Below are positions 6,098 to 13,033 of a DNA stretch of 20,697 bases, one piece after another. Every line of letters begins with the position of its first letter. Within the stretch, counting starts at the first letter, position 1. The DNA comes from JBCCGI01 sp039029355. GTDB taxonomy: Bacteria; Planctomycetota; UBA1135; GCA-002686595. A program made the position numbers and the translations under genes. The stretch is taken from assembly GCA_039029355.1 (NCBI GenBank), contig JBCCGI010000117.1, forward strand, positions 1 to 20,697, in the 5' to 3' direction. Under the pieces are notes generated by a model, which made no database searches, was not told the DNA's origin, and saw only the letters and a list, made by a program, of their open reading frames with translations.

Positions 6098-7864
6098 ATG
6101 CACCATTGCCGGATCCCCCTCTTCGCTCTTTCTCTCCTTCCCTCTCTCCCGCTGACCGCGTCCGCCCTGCAAGGGGACGGCTCGTCGTATCAGCTCGCCA
6201 ACGTCGAGGACCTTGGCTGGGACGTCGGAATCGGTCCCGGCGACCCATTCGCCGATGCCTGCGCCGGTGACTTCGACGGGGATCACATCCCCGACCTGAT
6301 GCTGCAGAAGGGAAGGGCGGTAGCCTTCCTCGATTCAGCGGCTGCGCACTCGTCCTTCTTCGAGCTGCCGTGGGTGATCGACGACATCGCCAAGCTGCGG
6401 GGAGGAGCCGACGGCGACAGCGACCAAGACTCGCTGCTGACGACCGGGCCGGACGGGCTGTGCCTGGTCGAGTTCGACTCCGCCTCGGGGACGTTCACGC
6501 AGAGCGTGCTGGCCACCGGAAGCTGGGTCGGAGCGGTGCGTCTGCGCGTGGCGGACCTTGACGAGGACGGCGACGACGACGTGCTCGGGGTGGCCTCGAA
6601 CGCGTTCGACATCCTGAAGCACGACAACCACGGCGGCGGAGCGTGGGGCACCAAGCCCGGCTTCACGTCGGACCACGCCGTGCTGGACGTCTTCGCGTTG
6701 GAGTGGCGCGAGAGCGGTCCTCCCGGCCTGGAGATCGCGCTAAACACCCTGGACGGCATCCAGGTTTTCGATCCGCTGTTCGACGAGATCGAGGACGTTC
6801 GCTCGGCCGTCGTCGATGACGCGCTCGCCGTCGTGCGGCGCAAGACGAGTACCGACCGCCTGGCGTGGTTCACCGGCAGCCCCGGCGGCTCCGGGCAAGT
6901 CCTGTACGTCTTCGACGACCTGGTGGTCGACCCGATCCTCACGATGCCGACGTGGCAGGTTCGCGCGTGCATCGCGGCGGATCTCGACGGGGACACGGAC
7001 GAGGATCTCATCGCGAACGGCACGGATGGGCACGTGCTTCGTGTCTTCGAGAACCTCACGATCGACCCGTCGGGCGGAGATCCGCCCGCCGGCGCCTTCT
7101 CGCTGGATCTGGGTTACATGTCGGCGTTCGAGCTGGGCGCCGAAGGTGCCTACGCCGCCGCGAACATCGCCACGCCGGTGGCCTACGACCTGTCCCTCGA
7201 CGGCCTCGTCGACATCTGCGCGGCGGTCACGACGACCGACAACGTCCGCATGTACCAGGGCCAGGTCATCAGCGGCGGCTCCGGACCGCCCGAGGCCTCC
7301 GAGATGCCCTTCCTCGATCTGGTGGAGGTCGCCGGGACGATCTGCACCGGCAACGTCACGGCTCCTTCCGTGGTCGACGGCTTCGACACGATCTCGTTCG
7401 AGATGGTGACGAACTCGGCCCTGGAGCAGATGTACAGCCACCTGGGCGTCATCGTCTGGTACCAGGAGCCGACCGTCGAGCTGGTCTACCCCATCGCTGA
7501 CTCGTTCAGCTTGCACGCGCTGTCCTCGATCTCCTGTGGCACGAGCAAGTGTCTGGATGTGCCGGTCAACAGCAGCGGCCGCCCCTCGGGGACCGTCTTC
7601 TACTTTGAGGTCCGCCCGGTGCTGATGGACGGCATGCACGGCATCGACGACATCGGACCGCACGTGCTCGGTGCGTACAGCGACAGTCCCACCTCGTTGC
7701 TCTCGACCGTCGACATCCACCCCAGCTGGGGCGGCGTCGTCGACGTCGACGAGGGCTGCACCGAGTCGCAGGGGCTCACCGGCGCGTTCGCCAAGGTGCG
7801 CCGCTTCGAGTTCGACCCGACGCCGGGTTGCCCCGACTACGGCGTGCACTTCGGCTTTCAGTGA
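6098..7864 (+). CDS. secreted FG-GAP/VCBS-repeat protein
   Basis: The product is 588 residues. The ATG at 6098 is chosen because the signal peptide follows it directly (MHHCRIPLFALSLLPSLPL, cleavage near TASA-LQ); the longer frame from 6023 has no sensible N terminus. It contains degenerate FG-GAP/VCBS calcium-loop repeats: CAGDFDGDHIPDLML, ADLDEDGDDDVLGV, AADLDGDTDEDLIAN and YDLSLDGLVDICA. These probably build a beta-propeller. The C-terminal 180 residues have paired Cys (SISCGTSKCLD; DEGCTESQ and PGCPDYG) and no repeat, so they may be a separate disulfide-bonded domain. The stop overlaps the stop of the convergent CHAT gene by 7 bases. No enzymatic motif is seen; a surface or adhesion role is inferred. 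Confidence 0.85.
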   Translation: MHHCRIPLFALSLLPSLPLTASALQGDGSSYQLANVEDLGWDVGIGPGDPFADACAGDFDGDHIPDLMLQKGRAVAFLDSAAAHSSFFELPWVIDDIAKLRGGADGDSDQDSLLTTGPDGLCLVEFDSASGTFTQSVLATGSWVGAVRLRVADLDEDGDDDVLGVASNAFDILKHDNHGGGAWGTKPGFTSDHAVLDVFALEWRESGPPGLEIALNTLDGIQVFDPLFDEIEDVRSAVVDDALAVVRRKTSTDRLAWFTGSPGGSGQVLYVFDDLVVDPILTMPTWQVRACIAADLDGDTDEDLIANGTDGHVLRVFENLTIDPSGGDPPAGAFSLDLGYMSAFELGAEGAYAAANIATPVAYDLSLDGLVDICAAVTTTDNVRMYQGQVISGGSGPPEASEMPFLDLVEVAGTICTGNVTAPSVVDGFDTISFEMVTNSALEQMYSHLGVIVWYQEPTVELVYPIADSFSLHALSSISCGTSKCLDVPVNSSGRPSGTVFYFEVRPVLMDGMHGIDDIGPHVLGAYSDSPTSLLSTVDIHPSWGGVVDVDEGCTESQGLTGAFAKVRRFEFDPTPGCPDYGVHFGFQ

Positions 7865-10536
7865 GCCGCGCGCGTGCGGCGCGTGAGCGCGAGCGCGCCG
7901 CACGCAAGCGCCCCGAGCGCGGCCGCGAACGGCCACCACGCGGACCTGCCCCCCGACCCCGGGGCGGGCTCGTAGAGCGGCTGATGCGCGAGCCCGACCA
8001 CGCGGAGCCCCGCGTGATAGAAGGGATGCTCGAAGCCGCCCGTCGCGTACAGCTCCGCGCGCGCCGCGCGCATCGCCTCGGCCGGAGTTTCGCCCGACGC
8101 GAGGCCGCCGAACATCCCGCGCGCCAGCAGGAGCGCCGAACGGAGCTCGACGTCGTTGCTGGTAAGCACGACCGTTCGCGCGCCGCCGAAGAAGAGCGCG
8201 CCGCCCAGGTGCGCGACGCCGTCGTCCCCCAGCCGCACCGGCCCGCGCGCGGCCCCGCAGGCGCCGAGGAAGACCAGCTCGGGAGCGCGGATGCGCTCGA
8301 CGTCTTCGGCCCAGAGCACCGGCGAGCCCGCGGCCTGGTCCGGCGTGACGACGAGGCCCGCGGCGCGGTCGCGCCGGGGCGCGAAGACGCCGTGGGTCAG
8401 CAGCAGCGCGAGACGCGCCTGGCCGACTCCGGCCGCGAGCGCCGCGGGGTGCATCTCGCGCCCGCTCTGCAGCAGCACGCGTTCGGGCGGAAACGCGGCG
8501 CTGAGCCTCCGCAACTCGCCGTCCAAGCCGGGCCATCCGTCCAGCGGAACCAGCTCGGGGTAGTCGGTGCGGATCTCCTCATCGTGCTGCGGTGCTGCGA
8601 ACACGGCCAGGTCGAGCACGCGCGCGTCCCGCGCGCCGGCGCCGCCCGCGGCGAGCCAGACGCCGATCGGGACCGACGGCAGGTAGGCGAGCGGCCGCGT
8701 CGTCCCCAACGGGCCCGTCGACGTTGGGAGTGCCTCGAACGGCGCATTTCCGAGCAGGTCCGCGCCGACCACGTATACGCACGACCACGCCTCGATGTGC
8801 GCGCGCAGATCCGCGGGCAGGACGGCGTCGGCGAGATCGCGGGCGAGCTCCGTCGCGCGCGCGGCGGCGCTGTCGTCCGCCGGGGGAGAGCGCAGCTCGG
8901 GCTGCAGCGCGCGCGCGCGGTCGAGCAGGTCCTCTTCCGGGTCGAGCTCGACGACCCGCACGTCGTCGGCGTCGATCGCGAAGGCGTACGTGCGCGTGAG
9001 CGACGGAGCGTACACGAGCAACCCCGCACCGGCGCCGAGCAGCGCCTCGCGCGCGCGCGCCAGCGTGGGGGCGGCGGCGCCTACGCGGCGGGCCAACGTC
9101 CCGCGCGCCTGCGCCTCGAAGACGTGGACGAGTGCGGACTCCGGCCCCGCGTCGCCGTCGGCTGCCAGGCTTAGCCCCACGAGCGCGGACACGATCTGCC
9201 GCTGCCGCGGCCACTGCAGGAAGCCGGCGCCCGAGGGGAGGATCGGGCCCTCGTCCCAGCGCGCGACGTAGCTCGCAAACGCGGCGCGCAGCGCCGTCAG
9301 GCTCCGCCGCAGCTCGTCCGGGGCCGCGCCCGCCGCGAGCGCGACCTCGCCCTCGAGCGCCGCCAACCGGGCGTGCTCCAGCAGCAGCTCATCGCCGGTG
9401 CGCCACTCCGCGAGCCGCGCACGCGCCGCCGCGGCCCAGCGCGCGGCCTCGGCGGGACCCTCGTCGCGGAGCGCTAGGTGGATCAGCTCGAGCTCCGCCG
9501 CGATGCCGTACGAGTCGTCGAGCAGCGGGAGCGCCTCGACCAACAGCTCGCGTGCACGCCGCGGCCGCGTCGGGTCGCGCTCCTCGAGCGATGAGTGCCC
9601 CAGCGCCTGCGCCGCGAGCAGGGGCGCACGCGCATCGGCGGGCAAGCCATCGACTTCGAGCCCCTCCGCGGCGACGGCGATCGCCTCCTCGTAGCGATTC
9701 GTGACGCCATACAGGTCGGCCGTGCGCATGCACGACACCAGGAACGCGACCGGGCGTGGGTCGCCTTCGTCGGTGCTCGCACGCAGGAGCTCGCGCGCCA
9801 GGCGTCGCTCGTCGGCAAGCAGCTCGGCGGCGCGGTCGAGCCGGCCGAGGTCGAGCTCGACCTGCCCCAATGTTCCGAGGATCTCGCAGCGCAGGCCCTC
9901 GTGGTCGCGGTAGGGGGAGTCGTCCTCCGGGACGACGAGCTCGTCGAGCGCGGTGTGGAGCTGCTCGCGCGCCTCGTCCCACCGCTGGAGCTTGCGTAGC
10001 ACGTCGCCCAGCAGCCGGCGCAGCGCGGGGCGGCGGGCGCGTGCGCCGGGGAACTCCTCGACGGCGTCCGCGAGCACGCGACGCGCCTCCTCCAGGTCGC
10101 CGACGTCCATGGCGAGCGCCGCGATCGACTCCTCGACGAACACGCGCCCCTCGTCGTAGTCGAGCCACGCGGCGAAGTCGCGCGCATCGAGGAGCACCTC
10201 GCGGGCGCCGTCCGCGTCGCCGGAAAGCTGCAGGAAGCCGGACGCGAACAGCCTGAACGACACGAGCCGCATTCCGCCGTTCACGTCGGTCGTTCCGCGC
10301 TCGCGTTGGTGCTCGTCGAGCGCGGGCAGGTGACCGACGAGGTCGGTGAGTGCCTGCCCGTCTCCCCCCGCGACGGCGCGCCGCAGCTCGTCGCCGCGCG
10401 GCCACGGGTCCTGCGCTTGGGGAGCGCCGCGGGCCGCGAGCGCGAACGACGCGAGCGCTAGTCCTGCGAGCGCCGGGCGGAGGTGACGGCGGAGGCCATC
10501 TCCTCGCCGCCGGCGCGCAGGGCGCGCACGCGCCAC
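7858..10536 (-). CDS. TPR-CHAT protein with signal peptide and C-terminal membrane anchor
   Basis: The product is about 892 residues if the GTG at 10536 is the start. The frame is open to an ATG at 10692, but those extra 52 residues are Arg-rich and lie inside the upstream gene. From the GTG a basic n-region leads to a hydrophobic core (RPALAGLALASFALAARGA), a plausible signal peptide. Residues about 40-480 are helical and TPR-like (LQLSGDADGAREVLLDARD; LRKLQRWDEAREQLHTALDE). The C-terminal third is a CHAT domain, a clan CD (caspase-like) peptidase fold. His715 lies in LLLTHGVFAP and Cys760 in LVFLGACGAARG, and the family ending FEHPFYHAGLRVVG is present. Residues about 867-884 form a single transmembrane helix followed by the basic tail TRRTRAAH. 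I infer a protease-like domain outside the cytoplasm, tethered to the membrane. It is the last gene of the sigma-factor operon, overlapping the gene before it by about 79 bases. The start is uncertain; the family is not. Confidence 0.85.
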   Translation of the reverse strand: MARARPARRRRGDGLRRHLRPALAGLALASFALAARGAPQAQDPWPRGDELRRAVAGGDGQALTDLVGHLPALDEHQRERGTTDVNGGMRLVSFRLFASGFLQLSGDADGAREVLLDARDFAAWLDYDEGRVFVEESIAALAMDVGDLEEARRVLADAVEEFPGARARRPALRRLLGDVLRKLQRWDEAREQLHTALDELVVPEDDSPYRDHEGLRCEILGTLGQVELDLGRLDRAAELLADERRLARELLRASTDEGDPRPVAFLVSCMRTADLYGVTNRYEEAIAVAAEGLEVDGLPADARAPLLAAQALGHSSLEERDPTRPRRARELLVEALPLLDDSYGIAAELELIHLALRDEGPAEAARWAAAARARLAEWRTGDELLLEHARLAALEGEVALAAGAAPDELRRSLTALRAAFASYVARWDEGPILPSGAGFLQWPRQRQIVSALVGLSLAADGDAGPESALVHVFEAQARGTLARRVGAAAPTLARAREALLGAGAGLLVYAPSLTRTYAFAIDADDVRVVELDPEEDLLDRARALQPELRSPPADDSAAARATELARDLADAVLPADLRAHIEAWSCVYVVGADLLGNAPFEALPTSTGPLGTTRPLAYLPSVPIGVWLAAGGAGARDARVLDLAVFAAPQHDEEIRTDYPELVPLDGWPGLDGELRRLSAAFPPERVLLQSGREMHPAALAAGVGQARLALLLTHGVFAPRRDRAAGLVVTPDQAAGSPVLWAEDVERIRAPELVFLGACGAARGPVRLGDDGVAHLGGALFFGGARTVVLTSNDVELRSALLLARGMFGGLASGETPAEAMRAARAELYATGGFEHPFYHAGLRVVGLAHQPLYEPAPGSGGRSAWWPFAAALGALACGALALTRRTRAAH

Positions 10537-11144
10537 TCGATCTCGGCCGGCAGAGCCAGCTCCTCGTCGTTGGTCAGCTCGCATCGGTTGGTCTCGAGCG
10601 ACCGGCGGAAGACCTCGGGACCCTCCACGTCGCCGGTCCGGTCGTGGACGACGAGCTCGAAGCGCCCCCCGCGGGGCAGAGTATAGCGCCACTCAAAGGG
10701 CCCATAGCGTTCGACGTCTCCGCTCGGGCGCGTCAGCGTGAGGGGCGCGCCGAGCAGCGGCCCGGGGGCCGGGCCCGGGTCGTCGTCGCCTCCGAACATC
10801 AGCATCGCACCGAGCGTTAGCGCCATGAGCGCCGCGGCGGCGAGGGCGAATGGGGCGAGTCGCAGCGGTCGCGCGCCCGCGCCGCCCGCGCGGGCGCGCT
10901 CGAGCGAGTCGCGTACTGTGCCGCGCCCGGGTGCATCGTCGAGCTCTGCCGCACGGGCCAGCGTGCCGTGCTCCTCCCGCGCCGCTTCGTTCAGCAGGCT
11001 CAGGAGCTCGGAGCGGCCCTGCACCAGCTCGCGGAACGCGGGGGACACGGCCATCCGCGCGTGCACCTCCGGGTCGTCCTCCGAGATCTCTCCCGAGCTG
11101 AGCCGCTCGAGCAGCAGCTCATCCAGGTTCCGCTCGTCGTTCAT
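10458..11144 (-). CDS. single-pass membrane protein, probable anti-sigma or signalling partner
   Basis: The product is 228 residues and its ATG at 11144 overlaps the sigma-factor stop (ATGA, 11141-11144), so the two are translationally coupled. Residues 1-90 are charged and helical (NLDELLLERLSSGEISEDD) and would be cytoplasmic. Residues about 97-117 form one transmembrane helix (APFALAAAALMALTLGAMLM). Residues 120-228 form a beta-rich outer domain (PFEWRYTLPRGGRFELVVHD; EIEWRVRAL). Position and topology match an anti-sigma factor, but I see no HxxxCxxC zinc-binding motif, so assignment to the ZAS class is not supported. The outer domain looks like a sensory beta-sandwich. The 3' end overlaps the CHAT coding region. 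Confidence 0.8.
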   Translation of the reverse strand: MNDERNLDELLLERLSSGEISEDDPEVHARMAVSPAFRELVQGRSELLSLLNEAAREEHGTLARAAELDDAPGRGTVRDSLERARAGGAGARPLRLAPFALAAAALMALTLGAMLMFGGDDDPGPAPGPLLGAPLTLTRPSGDVERYGPFEWRYTLPRGGRFELVVHDRTGDVEGPEVFRRSLETNRCELTNDEELALPAEIEWRVRALRAGGEEMASAVTSARRSQD

Positions 11145-11731
11145 CCGTCTCCCTCTCTCCGGGATGCGAGGAACTGCTGCAGCTTGGCCAAGCTGCGGTA
11201 GTAGCGCGACTTGACCATGTCGACGGTGAGGCCGATCTCCTTGCCGATCGCCTCAAAGGTCAGCTCGCCGAAGTGTTTGCGCCGCACGATGTCGCGCTCC
11301 TCGTCGGTGAGGCGCTCCAGCCCGAGGTACAGATCCTCGAACTCGATCCGCGCCGGCGTCGCGGCACGGTCGGCCACGCCCTCGAGCACCTCCGGCGGGG
11401 CGGCTACGTCCCGCCGCCGGCGCGCCTTGCGCAGGGCGTTCATGATCTCGAGCGACGAGATGCGGTAGATCCACGTCTCGAGCGTCGAGCGCCCCTCGAA
11501 CTCGGGCAGCTTGCGCCAGACGATCAGCAGCGTGTTCTGCACGACGTCGACGAGCTCTTCTTCCGAAAGCGGCCGACCGATCCGCTCGTTGCGCGCCGCG
11601 ACGATGCGCGGGACGCAGTCGAGCCGATCCGCCAGGGCTTCGAATGCCTCTCGTCGGTCCGCAAGAACTGCCTTCACCAGCTTTAGGTCCGCCGCGTGTT
11701 CGGGCGGGTCTCGGCGTTGGCGTTCGGGCAT
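11141..11731 (-). CDS. ECF-type RNA polymerase sigma factor
   Basis: The product is 196 residues, the usual size for an ECF sigma factor. Region 2 is at about residues 20-100, with the core-binding and -10 recognition helices (EEELVDVVQNTLLIVWRKL; GRSTLETWIYRISSLEIMNA). Region 4 is at about residues 138-188, a helix-turn-helix that binds the -35 element (LTDEERDIVRRKHFGELTFE; AIGKEIGLTVDMVKSRYYRS). Regions 1.1 and 3 are absent, as expected. It leads an operon with a membrane protein and a TPR-CHAT protein, so it is likely controlled by the membrane protein and may autoregulate. The ATG at 11731 lacks a clear Shine-Dalgarno sequence. Confidence 0.92.
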   Translation of the reverse strand: MPERQRRDPPEHAADLKLVKAVLADRREAFEALADRLDCVPRIVAARNERIGRPLSEEELVDVVQNTLLIVWRKLPEFEGRSTLETWIYRISSLEIMNALRKARRRRDVAAPPEVLEGVADRAATPARIEFEDLYLGLERLTDEERDIVRRKHFGELTFEAIGKEIGLTVDMVKSRYYRSLAKLQQFLASRREGDG

Positions 11732-11788
11732 AGGCGCGGCGGGCCGGCTTTCCGGCGGAATTCGGCGCGCGCATTCTAGCCCGCGGCA

Positions 11789-13012
11789 TCACCGCTCATC
11801 ACCGGGGCTTGTGCTTGCGCGGACGAAGTCGTCCGCGTCGTAGTCGAGGCCGCGTGCGCGGGCGAGCTCGGCCAGGCCGCTTAAGTCGCGCACAAGCGGC
11901 GCGGCCCACCGCCCGGGGAACGGCGCGCGTCCGCTCGCCGGGAAGTCGTTTCCGCCGAAGGCGGCGGCGTCGTCGGCGAGGGTCTCCGCGTCGACGGCTC
12001 CGAGGTAGATCAACTGCAGCGCGCCCTCGTCATCGAGCAGGAAGCCGGTCGGCAGCGACAGCTCGGCAGGGCGGCCGCGTACGTGCTCAAGCACGGCCTC
12101 GAGCAGCGCGAGCTGTTCGGGTGCGGCCGGTGCCCAGTCGACGCCGCTACCCGCGAGCGTGGGGCGGGCCTGGTCGATCGTCGCGGCGTCGTCGACGCAC
12201 AGGAGGCGGAGGTTGAGCCCCGCCTCGGCGAGCTGATCCGCGGCCTGGGATAGGTGACGCAGCTCGACATCGCACGGCGCGCACCAGGAGGCCCACAGGC
12301 CGACGAAGCTCGGGCCGGTCGATCCCGCGGTCATCAGCCCCGCCTTCGCGGGCAGCGCGAGGGGCGCGCGCAGCACGAGGCGGTCGGGGCCCGTCGCGGA
12401 GTCGAGCGGGCGCCCGTTGCGCGGCAGCGAGACGCGCCGGCTCGGCAGCGGCTCGACGCCTCCGCCCTGGGTCATGCGGTAGCTCGTGTCGAGCGCGAGG
12501 TCGAAGAAGACCTCCTCGTCGCCCCCCGGCCAGCGGACGGCGACGCGCTCGATGCGCACGGCGCCGGGAAGGGCGAAGGTCAGCTCCTTCGAGGACTGCG
12601 ACAGGTAGCCGTCGCCGGCGGCCACGACCCGGCTCACGCGCCGGCCTGCGGCCTCGACTTCGACCTCAGCTCCGATCGCATCGCGGTTGCAGGTGGTTCC
12701 CACCAGGCGGAACGAAGCGTGTGGGACGCCGTCGGCGGCGCGGTTCTCGAGCAGCCGCAGCGGCGCGCCGTTGCGGCTCTTCAGCCAGAAGTCGGGGTCG
12801 CCGTCGCCGTCCCAGTCCGCGCTCGCGAGCGCGCGGCCGTCCTCGATCTGGTCGAAGCCGAGGAGCGCCGAGGCGTCGGCGAACGAGCCGTTGCGCAGGT
12901 TGAGGTAGGCGCAGTTGCGCTCGAAGCCGCTCCAGGAGGAACCCGCGGCGAGCTGCTCGCCGAGCTCGGTCCACCCGTCGATATAGGAGCGCGCCGAGGT
13001 CTGCGGCGCCAC
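11789..13012 (-). CDS. C-terminal part of CRTAC1-type protein: FG-GAP, ASPIC/UnbV and thioredoxin domains
   Basis: This frame runs on in the same phase from the preceding gene, separated only by TGA 13033-13031 and six codons (GFYWRR). The GTG at 13012 is the first formal start but has no ribosome-binding site or signal peptide. It begins in the middle of a conserved block (SYIDGWTELGEQL; SSWSGFERNCAYLNL). One FG-GAP loop follows (SADWDGDGDPDFWLKSRNG). An ASPIC/UnbV domain comes next at about residues 105-170 (CNRDAIGAEVEVE; GDGYLSQSSKELTFALP; VRWPGGDEE). The last 170 residues are a thioredoxin-like domain with CxxC at residues 244 and 247 (GLWASWCAPCDVELRHL) and a later LPTGFLLDDEG. This is most likely the second half of one protein. 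It is either made by readthrough, dead, or joined to the first half in the true sequence if the TGA is an error. Confidence 0.8.
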   Translation of the reverse strand: MAPQTSARSYIDGWTELGEQLAAGSSWSGFERNCAYLNLRNGSFADASALLGFDQIEDGRALASADWDGDGDPDFWLKSRNGAPLRLLENRAADGVPHASFRLVGTTCNRDAIGAEVEVEAAGRRVSRVVAAGDGYLSQSSKELTFALPGAVRIERVAVRWPGGDEEVFFDLALDTSYRMTQGGGVEPLPSRRVSLPRNGRPLDSATGPDRLVLRAPLALPAKAGLMTAGSTGPSFVGLWASWCAPCDVELRHLSQAADQLAEAGLNLRLLCVDDAATIDQARPTLAGSGVDWAPAAPEQLALLEAVLEHVRGRPAELSLPTGFLLDDEGALQLIYLGAVDAETLADDAAAFGGNDFPASGRAPFPGRWAAPLVRDLSGLAELARARGLDYDADDFVRASTSPGDER

Positions 13013-13033
13013 GCGCCGCCAGTAGAAGCCTCA
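13001..13033 (-). other. in-frame TGA with hairpin just downstream
   Basis: On the minus strand the codons read GAC TTG TGA GGC TTC TAC TGG, with coding-like protein on both sides. Starting 8 bases after the TGA, CTG(G)CGGCGC pairs with GCGCCGCAG around a GTG loop (13022-13001): 9 pairs and one bulged G. The loop begins 18 bases after the TGA. That spacing and the G at the first loop position fit, as I remember them, the loose rules for bacterial SECIS elements, and downstream hairpins can also promote readthrough. GC-rich DNA forms such hairpins by chance. Confidence 0.6.

Noticed and set aside
7858..10536. CHAT protein as part of a Craspase-like CRISPR effector
   Set aside because: There is no Cas gene, array or reverse transcriptase in the window, and the protein appears exported and membrane-anchored.
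11743..11756. GCCGG-CTTT-CCGGC stem between the CRTAC1 and sigma-factor genes as a terminator
   Set aside because: It has only five pairs and no T-tract on the minus strand, so it could easily arise by chance in GC-rich DNA.
13031..13033. TGA as a certain selenocysteine codon
   Set aside because: The neighbouring residues do not look like a redox site, the position is not one where I would expect a Cys in this family, and no selenocysteine machinery is in the window. It is kept only as a possibility.
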